A DNA stretch of 64,000 nucleotides. Origin: GCA-2725625 sp964574215 (GTDB lineage Bacteria; Pseudomonadota; Alphaproteobacteria; Rhodospirillales; UBA2165). Shown here in pieces: positions 8,771 through 18,069 of this stretch. The stretch's first letter is position 1. Each line of letters begins with the position of its first letter. Where the stretch lies: the NCBI GenBank assembly GCA_964574215.1, contig CAZNLR010000005.1:85004-149003 (forward strand), written 5' to 3'. Position numbers and translations under genes: made by a program. The notes under the pieces were generated by a model. That model saw only the letters and a program-made list of their open reading frames with translations. It had not been told where the DNA came from and made no database searches.

Positions 8771-10708
8771 TCAAACGTTCATGCGGTTGTCCACCAGATC
8801 GTCGACCACACTGGGATCGGCGAGGGTGGAGGTGTCGCCGAGATTACCAGGTTCGTTTTCGGCAATCTTGCGCAGGATGCGGCGCATGATTTTGCCGGAT
8901 CGGGTTTTGGGCAGGCCCGGCGCCCACTGAATGAGATCCGGTTTGGCGATGGGTCCGATTTCCTTCCTCACCCATTGACCCAGCTCGTCCCGCAATTCCT
9001 CGGAGGGCTCTTCACCTTCCATCAAGGTAACGTAGGCGTAGATGCCCTGGCCTTTGATGTCGTGGGGGTAGCCGACCACCGCGGATTCGGAAACCTTAGG
9101 ATGGGCCACCAGGGCGCTTTCCACTTCGGCGGTGCCCATGCGGTGGCCGGAGACGTTGATTACGTCGTCCACCCGGCCAGTAATCCAGTAATAGCCGTCT
9201 TCGTCCCGCCGGCAGCCGTCGCCGGTAAAGTACTTGCCGGGATAGGTCGAAAAATAAGTTTCGACGAAGCGCTTATGATCCTTATAGACCGACCGCATTT
9301 GGCCGGGCCAGGAATCGATAATGCACAGATTGCCCGAATTGGCGCCGTCCAAAACATTGCCGTCACCATCAACCAGCTGGGGCTGAACACCAAAGAAAGG
9401 CTTTGTGGCCGACCCGGGTTTCAGGGCTGTGGCGCCCGGCAGCGGCGTGATCAGAATACCGCCGGTCTCCGTCTGCCACCAGGTATCGACAATGGGACAG
9501 CGTTCCTCGCCGACCACCTTGTAATACCACATCCAGGCTTCCGGATTGATCGGTTCGCCCACCGTGCCCAACAGGCGGATGGATTTCCGGCTGGTGGATT
9601 TGACCGGGCCGTCGCCTTCCCGCATCAGGGCGCGGATGGCCGTCGGCGCCGTATAGAAAATAGCCACGTCGTGCTTGTCGCAGACCTGCCACAGCCGAGA
9701 CGAATCCGGATAGGTGGGCAGGCCCTCGAACATCAACGTAATGGCGCCGTTGGCGAGCGGTCCATAGACGATATAGCTGTGACCGGTCACCCAGCCCACG
9801 TCCGCCGTACACCAATAGACCTCGCCGTCCTTGTAATCGAAGACGTATTGATGGGTCAGCGAGGTATAAACCATATATCCGCCGGTGGTGTGTAACACAC
9901 CCTTGGGCTTGCCGGTGGACCCCGAGGTATAAAGGATAAACATGGGATCTTCGGCACCCATTTCCTCGGGTTCGCATATCGGATCGGCGGCGGTGCAGGC
10001 CTCTTCGTACCAGATATCGCGGCCGTCGGTCCAATCGATGGTGCCGCCGGTGCGGTTGATCACGAACACTTTCTTGACCGTGGGGCAATTTTCCAACGCC
10101 GCATCCGTGTTGGCCTTCAAGGGGATAGGCTTGCCGCCCCGGACGCCTTCGTCGGAAGTTACAACGCAGTTCGATTCGCAATCCTGGATACGTCCGGCCA
10201 GTGAATCCGGCGAGAAGCCGCCGAACACCACCGAGTGGATGGCGCCGATGCGGGTGCAGGCCAGCATGGCGACGGCGGCCTCCGGAATCATCGGCATGTA
10301 AATGGTCACCACATCGCCTTTTTTGATGCCTTCGTTTTTCATGGCGTTAGCGAAGCGGCAGACCTGCTCGTGCAGTTCCCGGAAGGTGATGGTTTTGTCA
10401 TCGGCCGGGTCGTCCCCTTCCCAGATGATGGCGGTCTGATCACCCCGTGTTTCAAGATGCCGGTCGAGACAGTTGTACGACGCGTTCAGAGTTCCGTCCT
10501 GGTACCACTTGATTTTAGCATCGTTGGCGTAGTCGACGTCTTTGACTTGTGAATAAGGTTTGATCCAGTCGATTCTTTTGCCCTGTTCGCCCCAGAAGGT
10601 TTCCGGGTCGTCGACCGAGGCTTGGTACATTTCGAGATATTTATCATTGTCTGCCCAGGCGTTGGCGGCAACGGAATCGGGCACGGGGAATAGCAGATTG
10701 TCGGACAT
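8771..10708 (-). CDS. acsA: Acetyl-CoA synthetase (AMP-forming)
   Basis: A 645-residue ANL-family enzyme that activates acetate to acetyl-CoA via acetyl-AMP. All hallmarks are present: the P-loop TSGSTGKPKG, the WWQTETGG motif of the acetate site, and the C-terminal SGK motif with K606, the lysine normally regulated by acetylation. Length is standard for Acs. Together with isocitrate lyase near 60.6 kb this supports acetate assimilation. A sirtuin that could deacetylate K606 is encoded at 42.7 kb. The leader carries GGGAGG 12 nt before the ATG, with a small inverted repeat AGGTC/GACCT overlapping it. Confidence 0.97.
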   Translation of the reverse strand: MSDNLLFPVPDSVAANAWADNDKYLEMYQASVDDPETFWGEQGKRIDWIKPYSQVKDVDYANDAKIKWYQDGTLNASYNCLDRHLETRGDQTAIIWEGDDPADDKTITFRELHEQVCRFANAMKNEGIKKGDVVTIYMPMIPEAAVAMLACTRIGAIHSVVFGGFSPDSLAGRIQDCESNCVVTSDEGVRGGKPIPLKANTDAALENCPTVKKVFVINRTGGTIDWTDGRDIWYEEACTAADPICEPEEMGAEDPMFILYTSGSTGKPKGVLHTTGGYMVYTSLTHQYVFDYKDGEVYWCTADVGWVTGHSYIVYGPLANGAITLMFEGLPTYPDSSRLWQVCDKHDVAIFYTAPTAIRALMREGDGPVKSTSRKSIRLLGTVGEPINPEAWMWYYKVVGEERCPIVDTWWQTETGGILITPLPGATALKPGSATKPFFGVQPQLVDGDGNVLDGANSGNLCIIDSWPGQMRSVYKDHKRFVETYFSTYPGKYFTGDGCRRDEDGYYWITGRVDDVINVSGHRMGTAEVESALVAHPKVSESAVVGYPHDIKGQGIYAYVTLMEGEEPSEELRDELGQWVRKEIGPIAKPDLIQWAPGLPKTRSGKIMRRILRKIAENEPGNLGDTSTLADPSVVDDLVDNRMNV

Positions 10709-10876
10709 GTCAGGTCTTGACCTCCCTATAATGTTTTTTGCCGTTTTGGGTTCTCCCTTCGGAGCACATGAGGAGATTTAACCACCTCGGCAATAATGTC
10801 ACGGTCCTGTGAACTTAGTCGTGTTTTATCCCGATCACCCCCCTTTAAACAAGAGGAAAGCGACCTGGAACAATCT

Positions 10877-11242
10877 CTATTCGACGATATAAACAGCGCC
10901 GTCTTCGGTGGTAACAGGCACGGGATCCAGAGAGTCATCCTTGCAAGGACCGTAAACGCAAAATCCGTCCTCGATCCGGAACTGCGCGCCATGGGTGGAA
11001 CATTGAATGAGCCGCTTGTCGAGGCTGAGAAATTTCCCTCCCTGCATGCTGTCGGAAGAGAATCCCGCATCCAGGTTCAGGGGCGTGCCGATATGTGGAC
11101 AGGAGTTAATATAGGCGAATACGTTATCGCCTTTGCGGACGGCCAAAATCAATTGGTCTTGGCCACCGACCGGGCCGGTAAAACCGGCACTTTCACCATC
11201 CGCGATGTCTTTCAGATCGCATAGTTTGTGACCGAGGGTCAT
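10877..11242 (-). CDS. Rieske [2Fe-2S] domain protein
   Basis: A 121-residue soluble protein consisting of a single Rieske-type domain. The two cluster-binding boxes are SCPHIGTPL (C48, H50) and CSTHGAQF (C81, H84), giving the C-x-H and C-x2-H pattern. There is no membrane anchor or signal peptide, so it is a cytoplasmic ferredoxin-like electron carrier or a small regulatory Rieske protein. Proteins of this size often serve oxygenases, but no oxygenase is near it. It is codirectional with the hypothetical gene upstream (11260), 17 bp apart, suggesting cotranscription. Confidence 0.88.
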   Translation of the reverse strand: MTLGHKLCDLKDIADGESAGFTGPVGGQDQLILAVRKGDNVFAYINSCPHIGTPLNLDAGFSSDSMQGGKFLSLDKRLIQCSTHGAQFRIEDGFCVYGPCKDDSLDPVPVTTEDGAVYIVE

Positions 11243-11259
11243 ACCTTATTTTTCATCAA

Positions 11260-11787
11260 TCAATCTTCGTCGTCGTCCGGTTCCAGGCCAACCGGGATTT
11301 GGCTCCATTCTTGCCAGACCCGGTCCGGGAACGGTTCCCCTTTTTCTTCTTCCCCTTTTTTCAAAGCTTCTTCCGTATGGGGCATGCCTCTTTGCAATTG
11401 CCGCCACATTTCCCTGCCTGTGCCTCTGAGATCGGCGACATTGAGACAGCGCAGGCTGTAGGAAATAACCAGCGTGCCGACGGCATCGGTCGGTTGACGG
11501 GCGCGATTGAAGTCCCGTACCAATTGGTTGAGTTCCATCTGATATTTGCCCATTTCGTTGGGGCTGGGCAATGTCTCGTCACTGAACAGGCCCTGGGGCA
11601 AAAAACCTTCATTCTCCATATTGATACGGATTACCGTGGCGACCGCCAAAATGACGCCGATATCCTCATCGGGCATGGTCTTGATACCGTCAATATAGCG
11701 GCGCAGTTCCTTGCGGCTCGATTCGAGCGCGCGGTCTTCGGTGTTTTTCTGGAACGCTGATTTGAGAAAATCGAGTACCATGGTCAA
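11260..11787 (-). CDS. Conserved hypothetical protein
   Basis: A 175-residue soluble protein that I do not recognise. It is mostly predicted helical, with a charged N-terminus (residues 1-30), a central hydrophobic patch (DIGVILAVATVIRINMEN, about 42-59) and a strongly acidic end with a DDDED tail. It has no signal peptide, membrane segment or catalytic motif. It lies between the Rieske gene (17 bp downstream) and the YciI gene (18 bp upstream), all in one direction, so it is likely part of a gpsA-yciI-this-Rieske transcription unit. Confidence 0.75.
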   Translation of the reverse strand: MTMVLDFLKSAFQKNTEDRALESSRKELRRYIDGIKTMPDEDIGVILAVATVIRINMENEGFLPQGLFSDETLPSPNEMGKYQMELNQLVRDFNRARQPTDAVGTLVISYSLRCLNVADLRGTGREMWRQLQRGMPHTEEALKKGEEEKGEPFPDRVWQEWSQIPVGLEPDDDED

Positions 11788-11805
11788 ATCCGGTCGCCGG
11801 GAAAT

Positions 11806-12099
11806 TTACGCCGAGCCGTCACCCGGAATAACGTTGCGGATTTGCTCGATTTCCACGCTTTCGAACAAACCCATTTTTCGGTAGGGATCGCCCTTGGCGA
11901 AATCTTCCGCGTCCTCGATATTGTCGGCCTCGAAAAGAAACACGCTGCCTGACACCGTTTCGCCGTCGTCGGTCAGGGTCGGTCCGGCAAAATAAATCTG
12001 GTCGCCGAAACCAGTGAGATACTTTATGTGCGCGGCACGGGTCGAAGCCCGCATGTTCATCTGACTAGGCTTATCCTTGCAGCGAATGTGAAAAAGCAT
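11806..12099 (-). CDS. YciI-like protein
   Basis: A 97-residue protein with the YciI ferredoxin-like alpha-beta fold pattern. It begins MLFHIRCKDKP, has an HIKYL segment near residue 25, a GPTLTDDG turn, and the DPYRKMGLFESVEI end typical of the family. The family includes small putative enzymes with a conserved His-Asp pair (here H25 and probably the D of GDPY). The biochemical role is not established. In alphaproteobacteria yciI-like genes commonly follow tsaD and gpsA, the arrangement seen here with gpsA 52 bp upstream. Confidence 0.85.
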   Translation of the reverse strand: MLFHIRCKDKPSQMNMRASTRAAHIKYLTGFGDQIYFAGPTLTDDGETVSGSVFLFEADNIEDAEDFAKGDPYRKMGLFESVEIEQIRNVIPGDGSA

Positions 12100-12151
12100 G
12101 GTGATTATCCTTTAGAAATTAGTCGACCGAATATGTCGCGGCCTTCCATGT

Positions 12152-13144
12152 TTACGCCGTTTCGGCTTTGAGCGGGCGGGCCAACAGTCCGTTGATGGTG
12201 GCGTCGATATCGGCGAAATGGTTGATCACTCCATCGACGGCGGTGCAGATCGGCAGATCGACATCGAGACGGCGCGCCAGGTCGGTTACCGATGACGCCG
12301 TATGAACGCCCTCGGCGACACTGTTCCGTTCGGACAGAATATCGTCCAGCGCCCGTCCTTCACCCAGCGCCACCCCCAGTGAAAAATTGCGGGACTGCAT
12401 GGCGTTGCAGGTCAGGGTCAAATCGCCCAGACCCGAAAGACCGGAAAGGGTTTCGGCGACGGCGCCCTTGGCGATACCCAGCCTGACGATTTCAGCCAAG
12501 CCCCTGGTGACCAGGGCGGCGCGCGTGTTGTCGCCGAGCTGCTTTCCTTCAACGATTCCGCAGGCGATGGCCAGAACGTTTTTGACCGCGCCGCCGATTT
12601 GCGCCCCGGCGACATCCTGCGACCGGTATATCCGGAATTTTTTGGCGCTCAGGGTCTCCATCAGGACCTTGGCCATGGTTTCGTCCCGGCATGCAAGGGT
12701 CACCGCCGTCGGCAGGTCCTTGGCCACTTCTGCCGCGAAGGTCGGACCGGAGAGAACGGCGCGGGGCTTGCCCGGCAGCATTTCGCCGACCACTTCGCTC
12801 ATCAGGGCGCAGCTATCCTGTTCGATCCCTTTGGCGCAAATGATGGCGGGCACATTATCGGGCCAATGTTCAGAGGCTGCTTCGCAAACCGCCCGTAAAT
12901 GCTGCGCCGGCGCGACCAGCAGCACGGCGTCGGCGTCGGTGGCTTCATTGATATCGCCGGTGGCTTTGATAGCGGGATCGAGATCGAATTCCGGCAGGAA
13001 CACATCGTTCCGGTGATCCTGGTTGATGTTGTCGGCGACTTCCGGCTCATGAGCCTGGATCACAACGTCATTGCCCGCCCGGTGCGCCACCATGGCCAGC
13101 GCCGTTCCCCAGGCGCCCGCACCGATTATGCCGATTTTACTCAT
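12152..13144 (-). CDS. gpsA: Glycerol-3-phosphate dehydrogenase [NAD(P)+]
   Basis: A 330-residue enzyme that reduces dihydroxyacetone phosphate to sn-glycerol-3-phosphate for phospholipid synthesis in the cytosol. The N-terminal NAD(P) site is GAGAWGTALA (residues 8-17). The catalytic region includes IGGAVKNVLAIACG with the conserved lysine and asparagine, followed by TRGLAEIVRLG and LSGLGDLTLTC. Length and motif spacing match GpsA. It lies between the cupredoxin gene upstream and yciI downstream, on the same strand as tsaD further upstream. Confidence 0.96.
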   Translation of the reverse strand: MSKIGIIGAGAWGTALAMVAHRAGNDVVIQAHEPEVADNINQDHRNDVFLPEFDLDPAIKATGDINEATDADAVLLVAPAQHLRAVCEAASEHWPDNVPAIICAKGIEQDSCALMSEVVGEMLPGKPRAVLSGPTFAAEVAKDLPTAVTLACRDETMAKVLMETLSAKKFRIYRSQDVAGAQIGGAVKNVLAIACGIVEGKQLGDNTRAALVTRGLAEIVRLGIAKGAVAETLSGLSGLGDLTLTCNAMQSRNFSLGVALGEGRALDDILSERNSVAEGVHTASSVTDLARRLDVDLPICTAVDGVINHFADIDATINGLLARPLKAETA

Positions 13145-13204
13145 CCATTATTTATGACGTTCCCCCGCCCCCGACGCAAGGGCGAGGAAATAGATTCGAG
13201 TAGT

Positions 13205-13690
13205 TTATTTGACGATGATGGCGCCTTTCATTCCCAGTGACGTATGGGTTTTGCCGTTTTGGTCTTCCACATCGCAAATCATGCCGAATATACCGGGGGA
13301 CTTGGTGACAAATTCCCATTCCACCGCGCCGCCGGGATGTACTTCAATTTCCGCTGGCGTACCGACGACTTTGGCAATGATCGGGGCGCCGGGCCTGAAA
13401 TACTCGGCGACGTTGACGTGTGAGGATTCAACCGCCGCCACCAGATCGGGAGCATCAAATTCGTGGATTTCGGAACTGGGATTATCGATCACCAGTTTGT
13501 AACGTTTACCGGTTTCCAAAACAATTTGTTCTGGATTGAAAATTCGCTTTTTGCTGGTTTCCGACCCCAGGGTTAAGCGCACCGTGATGGCCTCCTGTTT
13601 CACCGACTTGGTGTCGGCGTGGTTTGAAGCGGCAGACAACCCGGCCATTAAAGCAACCAGAGTTGCTGTTCCCACTGAAAAAATTCGCAT
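13205..13690 (-). CDS. Periplasmic cupredoxin-like copper protein
   Basis: A 161-residue exported protein. Residues 1-22 form a signal peptide ending near the AASNHA segment. The rest is a cupredoxin-like beta barrel with an apparent type-1 copper ligand set: H76 (in SEIHEF), then C139, H149 and M154 in the C-terminal GMICDVEDQ...KTHTSLGM segment. The C-x9-H-x4-M spacing is looser than in plastocyanin, so copper binding is probable rather than certain. Such proteins carry electrons or handle copper in the periplasm. It sits between gpsA and tsaD as a single gene with its own leader. Confidence 0.82.
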   Translation of the reverse strand: MRIFSVGTATLVALMAGLSAASNHADTKSVKQEAITVRLTLGSETSKKRIFNPEQIVLETGKRYKLVIDNPSSEIHEFDAPDLVAAVESSHVNVAEYFRPGAPIIAKVVGTPAEIEVHPGGAVEWEFVTKSPGIFGMICDVEDQNGKTHTSLGMKGAIIVK

Positions 13691-13850
13691 GATGTTACTC
13701 TCCGTAAATTCACTAAACCCCGTTTAGAATGATTACATTATTGAAATGCCTTGCTTAAATTTTATAGATGCGATTGCGAATCTTTCGCAAATAGAAGCAA
13801 ACTTGTCAAGCAATATAATAAATAAAGGAAGAATTTTTCATCTGGGTTGG

Positions 13851-14930
13851 TTAAGCCTTCACGCCGGCGCCGATTGCCGGCGGGGCGTCGGGATCCAAAG
13901 GCCATCGTGGCCGTGGGGCGAAATCGAGAGGATCGCCCGCGCCGTGCAGCTGTAAACGCTCCAAACCGGCCCAGGCTATCATAGCGGCATTGTCGGTGCA
14001 GAGACCGACGGGCGGTACTTCCAAAATAACATTTTCCGTTTCGGCGAGATCGGCGAGACAATCTCTTAACGCCTGATTGGCGGCAACGCCGCCGGCGACG
14101 ACCAATGTCGGTCGTCCCTTGTTTCCATGGCGGGAGCGAAATTCTTTCAACGCCTGGCGACATCGATCCTGGATGACGTCACCGGCGGCCCGTTGAAAAC
14201 CGGCGCAAAGATCGGCGACATCCTGAGCCGTAGGGCCATCGCCGCCCAGTTGTTCGACCTTTCGGCGGACCGCCGTTTTCAATCCGGAAAAAGAGAAATT
14301 GCAGTCGGATCGCCCTTTCATGGGCCGGGGCAGGTCGAACCGGGTCTCGTCTCCGTCCCGGGCTTTTTTTTCCACCGCCGGTCCGCCGGGATATCCCAGC
14401 CCCAGCATTTTCGCCGATTTGTCGAAAGCTTCTCCCAAGGCATCGTCAACCGTGGTGCCCAGGCGTTGAAAACGATCAACATCTTCGACGATTAACAGCT
14501 GGCAATGCCCCCCCGACACCAGCAGCAGCAAGTACGGAAATTCGACGTCCGAGGTTAATCGCGCGGTCAATGCGTGACCCGCCAGATGGTTGACCGCCAA
14601 AAAAGGCATACGGTGAACCGAGGCAATGGCTTTGGCCGCCATCACCCCGACAATGACGCCGCCGATCAGACCGGGTCCGCCCGTGGCGGCGACGCCGTCC
14701 AGCTGGCTGAATTCTATCTCCGCCTCGTCCAGAGCTTGACCGATCAGCCTGTCCACATGTTGGAGATGGGCGCGCGCCGCAATTTCCGGTACGATTCCGC
14801 CATAGGGCCGGTGATCGTCTTCCTGAGACAGCACGACGCTGGACAGAATCCGCTTGGCAGGCGAATCAGCGTCCCGGACAACCGCCGTAGCCGTTTCGTC
14901 ACAACTGGTTTCAATTCCCAAAATTATCAT
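13851..14930 (-). CDS. tsaD: tRNA N6-threonylcarbamoyladenosine synthase subunit TsaD
   Basis: A 359-residue member of the Kae1/TsaD ASKHA family, which transfers threonylcarbamoyl to A37 of ANN-decoding tRNAs with TsaB and TsaE. It begins MIILGIETSCDETATAVV. The metal-binding histidines are H115 and H119 in VNHLAGH, and the GGVAANQALR and CTDNAAMIAWAG signatures lie in the C-terminal third. Length is standard. It is divergent from hemC with a 188-bp intergenic region, a conserved alphaproteobacterial arrangement. A tRNA-Thr substrate is encoded 6 kb away. Confidence 0.97.
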   Translation of the reverse strand: MIILGIETSCDETATAVVRDADSPAKRILSSVVLSQEDDHRPYGGIVPEIAARAHLQHVDRLIGQALDEAEIEFSQLDGVAATGGPGLIGGVIVGVMAAKAIASVHRMPFLAVNHLAGHALTARLTSDVEFPYLLLLVSGGHCQLLIVEDVDRFQRLGTTVDDALGEAFDKSAKMLGLGYPGGPAVEKKARDGDETRFDLPRPMKGRSDCNFSFSGLKTAVRRKVEQLGGDGPTAQDVADLCAGFQRAAGDVIQDRCRQALKEFRSRHGNKGRPTLVVAGGVAANQALRDCLADLAETENVILEVPPVGLCTDNAAMIAWAGLERLQLHGAGDPLDFAPRPRWPLDPDAPPAIGAGVKA

Positions 14931-15118
14931 TTAAAGGTCGATCATGATAAAATTCGCATTCGGGTAAAAAAGGGTTTTACCGAATCAGAGGCGGACTTTA
15001 CTCTTATTGCCTCACAATGACCACAATCAGAAATCATTTACTTCGACAACCGAATTTCCAAATTTTAAAATTTATGACATTTACGAGCAGAAATTCCTAA
15101 CTGCAGGCAAAACGACGA

Positions 15119-16126
15119 ATGGCTGACAACAACAGATTGCGAATCGGCACCAGGGGCAGCCCTTTGGCCCTCACTCAGACCGGACACGTAATAGATAAAC
15201 TGAAAGAGCTCCACCCTATTCTGCGTGGCGAAGGGATGGTTGAGATGGTCGTCATCAAAACCACGGGAGACAAGGTGCAAAATCAATTGCTGGCGTCAAT
15301 CGGTGGTAAAGGACTGTTCACCAAGGAACTCGATGAAGCGATGCTCCGTGACGAGATCGATATCGCCATACATTCCATGAAAGATATGCCGACCTACATG
15401 CCGGAAGGAATATTGCTGCATGCCATTATGAAAAGGGTCGATCCCAGAGACGCCTTCATTTCCAACCGGGCCGCAACCTTCAAAGACCTGCCCAAAGGAG
15501 CCACGCTGGGAACAGCATCCTTGCGCCGCAAGGCACAAATTTTGAATAAGCGGCCGGATTTAAAAGTCATTCCGTTTAGGGGCAATGTGGACACCAGGCT
15601 TAAAAAACTCGATGCCGGGGAAGCCGACGCCACCCTGCTTGCCTTTGCGGGACTCAAAAGGCTGGGCAAGGAAAATGTGGTTACCAGCACCGTCGACATT
15701 GACGATCTGCTGCCCGCCGTGGGCCAGGGCATTCTGGCGGCCACCTGCCGCCTCGAGGATAAGCGGGCCAATGTCCTCCTGGCGCCATTGGGAGACACCG
15801 AAACCATTGCCGCGGCCTTGGCCGAACGCGCCATGCTGACCGTTCTGGACGGGTCTTGTCAGACGCCCATCGGCGGTTATGCCAGGATGGACGGTGCCGG
15901 CAGTTTGGTGCTGAGGGGCAATATCGCCCGGCCGGACGGCGCGGAAATTGCCGATATTGAAGTCTCCGGCCCGGCAGCCGAAGCCGAGCAATTGGGTAAA
16001 AAAGCCGCGGATCAATTGTTGCTAAAAGCGGGCCCCTCGATTATTGAGGCGATCAAATCGGACCAGCCGGACATCATTCGGCCTCATCCGGAAATGGAAC
16101 TGCCGGATAAAATTGACGGTAAATAA
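15119..16126 (+). CDS. hemC: Hydroxymethylbilane synthase (porphobilinogen deaminase)
   Basis: A 335-residue enzyme that condenses four porphobilinogens into hydroxymethylbilane for tetrapyrrole synthesis. It begins with RIGTRGSPLALTQT. It has the catalytic aspartate in HSMKDMP (D89), the GTASLRRKAQ segment, and the dipyrromethane-cofactor cysteine C247 in LDGSCQTPIGGYA. The C-terminus is about 20 residues longer than in typical enzymes and ends with an acidic-polar tail. It is the first gene of a hemC, hemD-mitofilin, hemY, TPR-glycosyltransferase row. The Shine-Dalgarno is weak. Confidence 0.97.
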   Translation: MADNNRLRIGTRGSPLALTQTGHVIDKLKELHPILRGEGMVEMVVIKTTGDKVQNQLLASIGGKGLFTKELDEAMLRDEIDIAIHSMKDMPTYMPEGILLHAIMKRVDPRDAFISNRAATFKDLPKGATLGTASLRRKAQILNKRPDLKVIPFRGNVDTRLKKLDAGEADATLLAFAGLKRLGKENVVTSTVDIDDLLPAVGQGILAATCRLEDKRANVLLAPLGDTETIAAALAERAMLTVLDGSCQTPIGGYARMDGAGSLVLRGNIARPDGAEIADIEVSGPAAEAEQLGKKAADQLLLKAGPSIIEAIKSDQPDIIRPHPEMELPDKIDGK

Positions 16127-16233
16127 ATAGACGGCAAAAAAATAGGTGGATCGGCCGATAATTAGCCGCAAACCGCGTGCCGGTGTAGTATAGTTCGACA
16201 GATCAACGTAAAGGAAATGGGGGTAGTGACAGA

Positions 16234-18063
16234 ATGCGCGTAGTAGTAACCCGGCCTGGTGAAGATGGGGCGGCGCTGGCTGAAATTCTCGGGGCAAAAG
16301 GCATCGAAACGGTACTCGAACCGCTTTTGACCATCAAGCAGCATGACGGCGCGCCGATCGATCTCGACGGGATACAGGCGATCCTGGTTACCAGCGCCAA
16401 CGGGGTCCGCGCTTTGGCCCGTCGGACCGACAACCGTCAATTGCCCGTTTTTGCCGTCGGCGACGCCACGGCCACCACCGCCAGAAGTTCGGGTTTTACC
16501 CGGGTCCACAGCGCGTCCGGTGATGTCGTCGCCTTGGCTGATTTGGTTAAAGACCTGCTTAAGACGGAAGACGGTGCGCTGCTCCATGTCGCCGGTACCG
16601 AAATCGCAGGTGACCTGGCGGCGATGGTGGGCAACGCAGGATTCAACTGCCGCCGCGAAGTCCTCTATGAGGCCGAGAAGGCGCGCACCTTATCGGCGTC
16701 GCTTACGGCGGCCATTAAAGAAAACCAGATCGACGCCGTGTTGCTTTATTCGCCCCGTTCGGCGGATACCTTTGTCCAACTGTTGCGAAAAGCGCGCATC
16801 GTCAGATCCTGCCGGTCGATGATCGCCGTCTGTTTAAGCCAGGCCGTGGCGGACAAGGTGCAGGAACTGGGCTGGAAAGAAATTTTGATCGCCGCTCATC
16901 CGACCCAGGATGCTCTGCTGGAGACTTTGGCGGCGATGAACGGTGGCCAAGGAAAAACGCCGTCCGAACCACCGCAAAACGAGGAACTGCCGCCGCGGGG
17001 TAATTCTGCGGCGCCCGCCCATACCGTTGCACCGATTCAGCGCCGCCGCGGGGGCGTCGTCCAGACCGTATTTCTCACGCTCTTCGTGGTTGTCGTCCTC
17101 TTTGGTGCGGGCGCGGCAACCAAACCATTGTGGCGTCCCTATCTGGCCCAATATCTGCCGGAGGGCCTGCTGTATTCTTTAGAGGAGCGAAAAACGGCGG
17201 CGAGACTGGAAGAAATGTCCGGCCGGCTGAAAAATTTGGAAAGCAAATCAGCCGATCAATCGGTGCCGGATTTAAAAACGCTGCAATCGGAGCGGGACCG
17301 GCTGCGCAAACAGCTGACGGTAACGCTGGAACGGTTGGACCAGTTGGAAAACGCCATCGACACGGTTAAGAAAATGATCAATGCCGTGAGCTCGGCATCG
17401 GGTGACGGTGCGGAAGAAATGGTGCGTCACCTGTCCGAGCGGCTGAAAAAACTGGAACGGCAAAACGCCGATCTGGAAAAACGGGCCTCCGCGCAGGGAC
17501 AGTCGAAGGATGAGGTCAAAACCAAGGCGTTGCTGCTGGCGGTCGGCCAGTTGCGGGATGCCGCCAGGTCGGGCCGGCCCTTCAGGGACGAACTGTTTTC
17601 GATTCGGGCCATAGCGGGATCCAACGGGTCTGATGATCCCGGCGCCAGGCAGCTTTCCATCCATTTGGATCAGTTGGCCGCCGCCGCCGAAACCGGATCG
17701 CCCAACCTTTCCGGCTTGCAGGCAGATTTTAAATCCCTCGCCGGTTCCATCGTCAAGGCCGAAATGACGCCGGAGGAAGGCGGTTGGGTTAAACGCACGA
17801 TTGCCCGTCTGACCCAATCCGTCAAATGGCGCCGGACCGACAATTTGGCAGGGCCGGGCATCGAAGCCGTGGTTGCCCGGGCCGAACAGGCCGTTATGGC
17901 GGGAAATGTTGTGAAGGCGGTAAAGGAACTATCCTCACTTAAATATCAACCGGCTCAGGTCGTGGCACCGTGGCTCGAAGGGGCGCGGACGCATATCGAT
18001 GTTCAAAGAGCGCTAGCCGGATTGCAGTCGGTTGCCGTTTCAAAATTGGCCGCCGGTGGATAA
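16234..18063 (+). CDS. hemD: Uroporphyrinogen-III synthase fused to a mitofilin/Mic60-like membrane domain
   Basis: A single 609-residue frame combining two functions. Residues 1-236 are uroporphyrinogen-III synthase: it starts VVVTRPGEDG, has the TSANGVRAL segment near 53-61 and LLYSPRSADTF near 170-180. This enzyme closes hydroxymethylbilane into uroporphyrinogen III. A Pro/Ala-rich linker (about 240-270) with basic residues RRR leads to one transmembrane helix (about 275-296). A coiled coil follows (about 315-425), then a helical C-terminal region (about 430-609) with a final segment like the mitofilin signature. The topology N-in, long periplasmic coiled coil matches alphaproteobacterial Mic60. 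Separate hemD and Mic60 genes are commonly adjacent in this class, so this looks like their fusion. No internal stop, ribosome site with good start, or frame break is visible at the joint. Confidence 0.87.
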   Translation: MRVVVTRPGEDGAALAEILGAKGIETVLEPLLTIKQHDGAPIDLDGIQAILVTSANGVRALARRTDNRQLPVFAVGDATATTARSSGFTRVHSASGDVVALADLVKDLLKTEDGALLHVAGTEIAGDLAAMVGNAGFNCRREVLYEAEKARTLSASLTAAIKENQIDAVLLYSPRSADTFVQLLRKARIVRSCRSMIAVCLSQAVADKVQELGWKEILIAAHPTQDALLETLAAMNGGQGKTPSEPPQNEELPPRGNSAAPAHTVAPIQRRRGGVVQTVFLTLFVVVVLFGAGAATKPLWRPYLAQYLPEGLLYSLEERKTAARLEEMSGRLKNLESKSADQSVPDLKTLQSERDRLRKQLTVTLERLDQLENAIDTVKKMINAVSSASGDGAEEMVRHLSERLKKLERQNADLEKRASAQGQSKDEVKTKALLLAVGQLRDAARSGRPFRDELFSIRAIAGSNGSDDPGARQLSIHLDQLAAAAETGSPNLSGLQADFKSLAGSIVKAEMTPEEGGWVKRTIARLTQSVKWRRTDNLAGPGIEAVVARAEQAVMAGNVVKAVKELSSLKYQPAQVVAPWLEGARTHIDVQRALAGLQSVAVSKLAAGG

Positions 18064-18069
18064 AGCCGA

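Noticed and set aside
8750..9895. A 381-codon + strand open frame opposite acsA
   Set aside because: It is an antisense shadow of a gene whose catalytic motifs are all intact on the other strand.
10712..10723. AGGTC/GACCT dyad overlapping the acsA ribosome site as a possible RNA switch
   Set aside because: The loop is only two bases, so at most a 4-bp stem can form. No larger riboswitch-like structure surrounds it.
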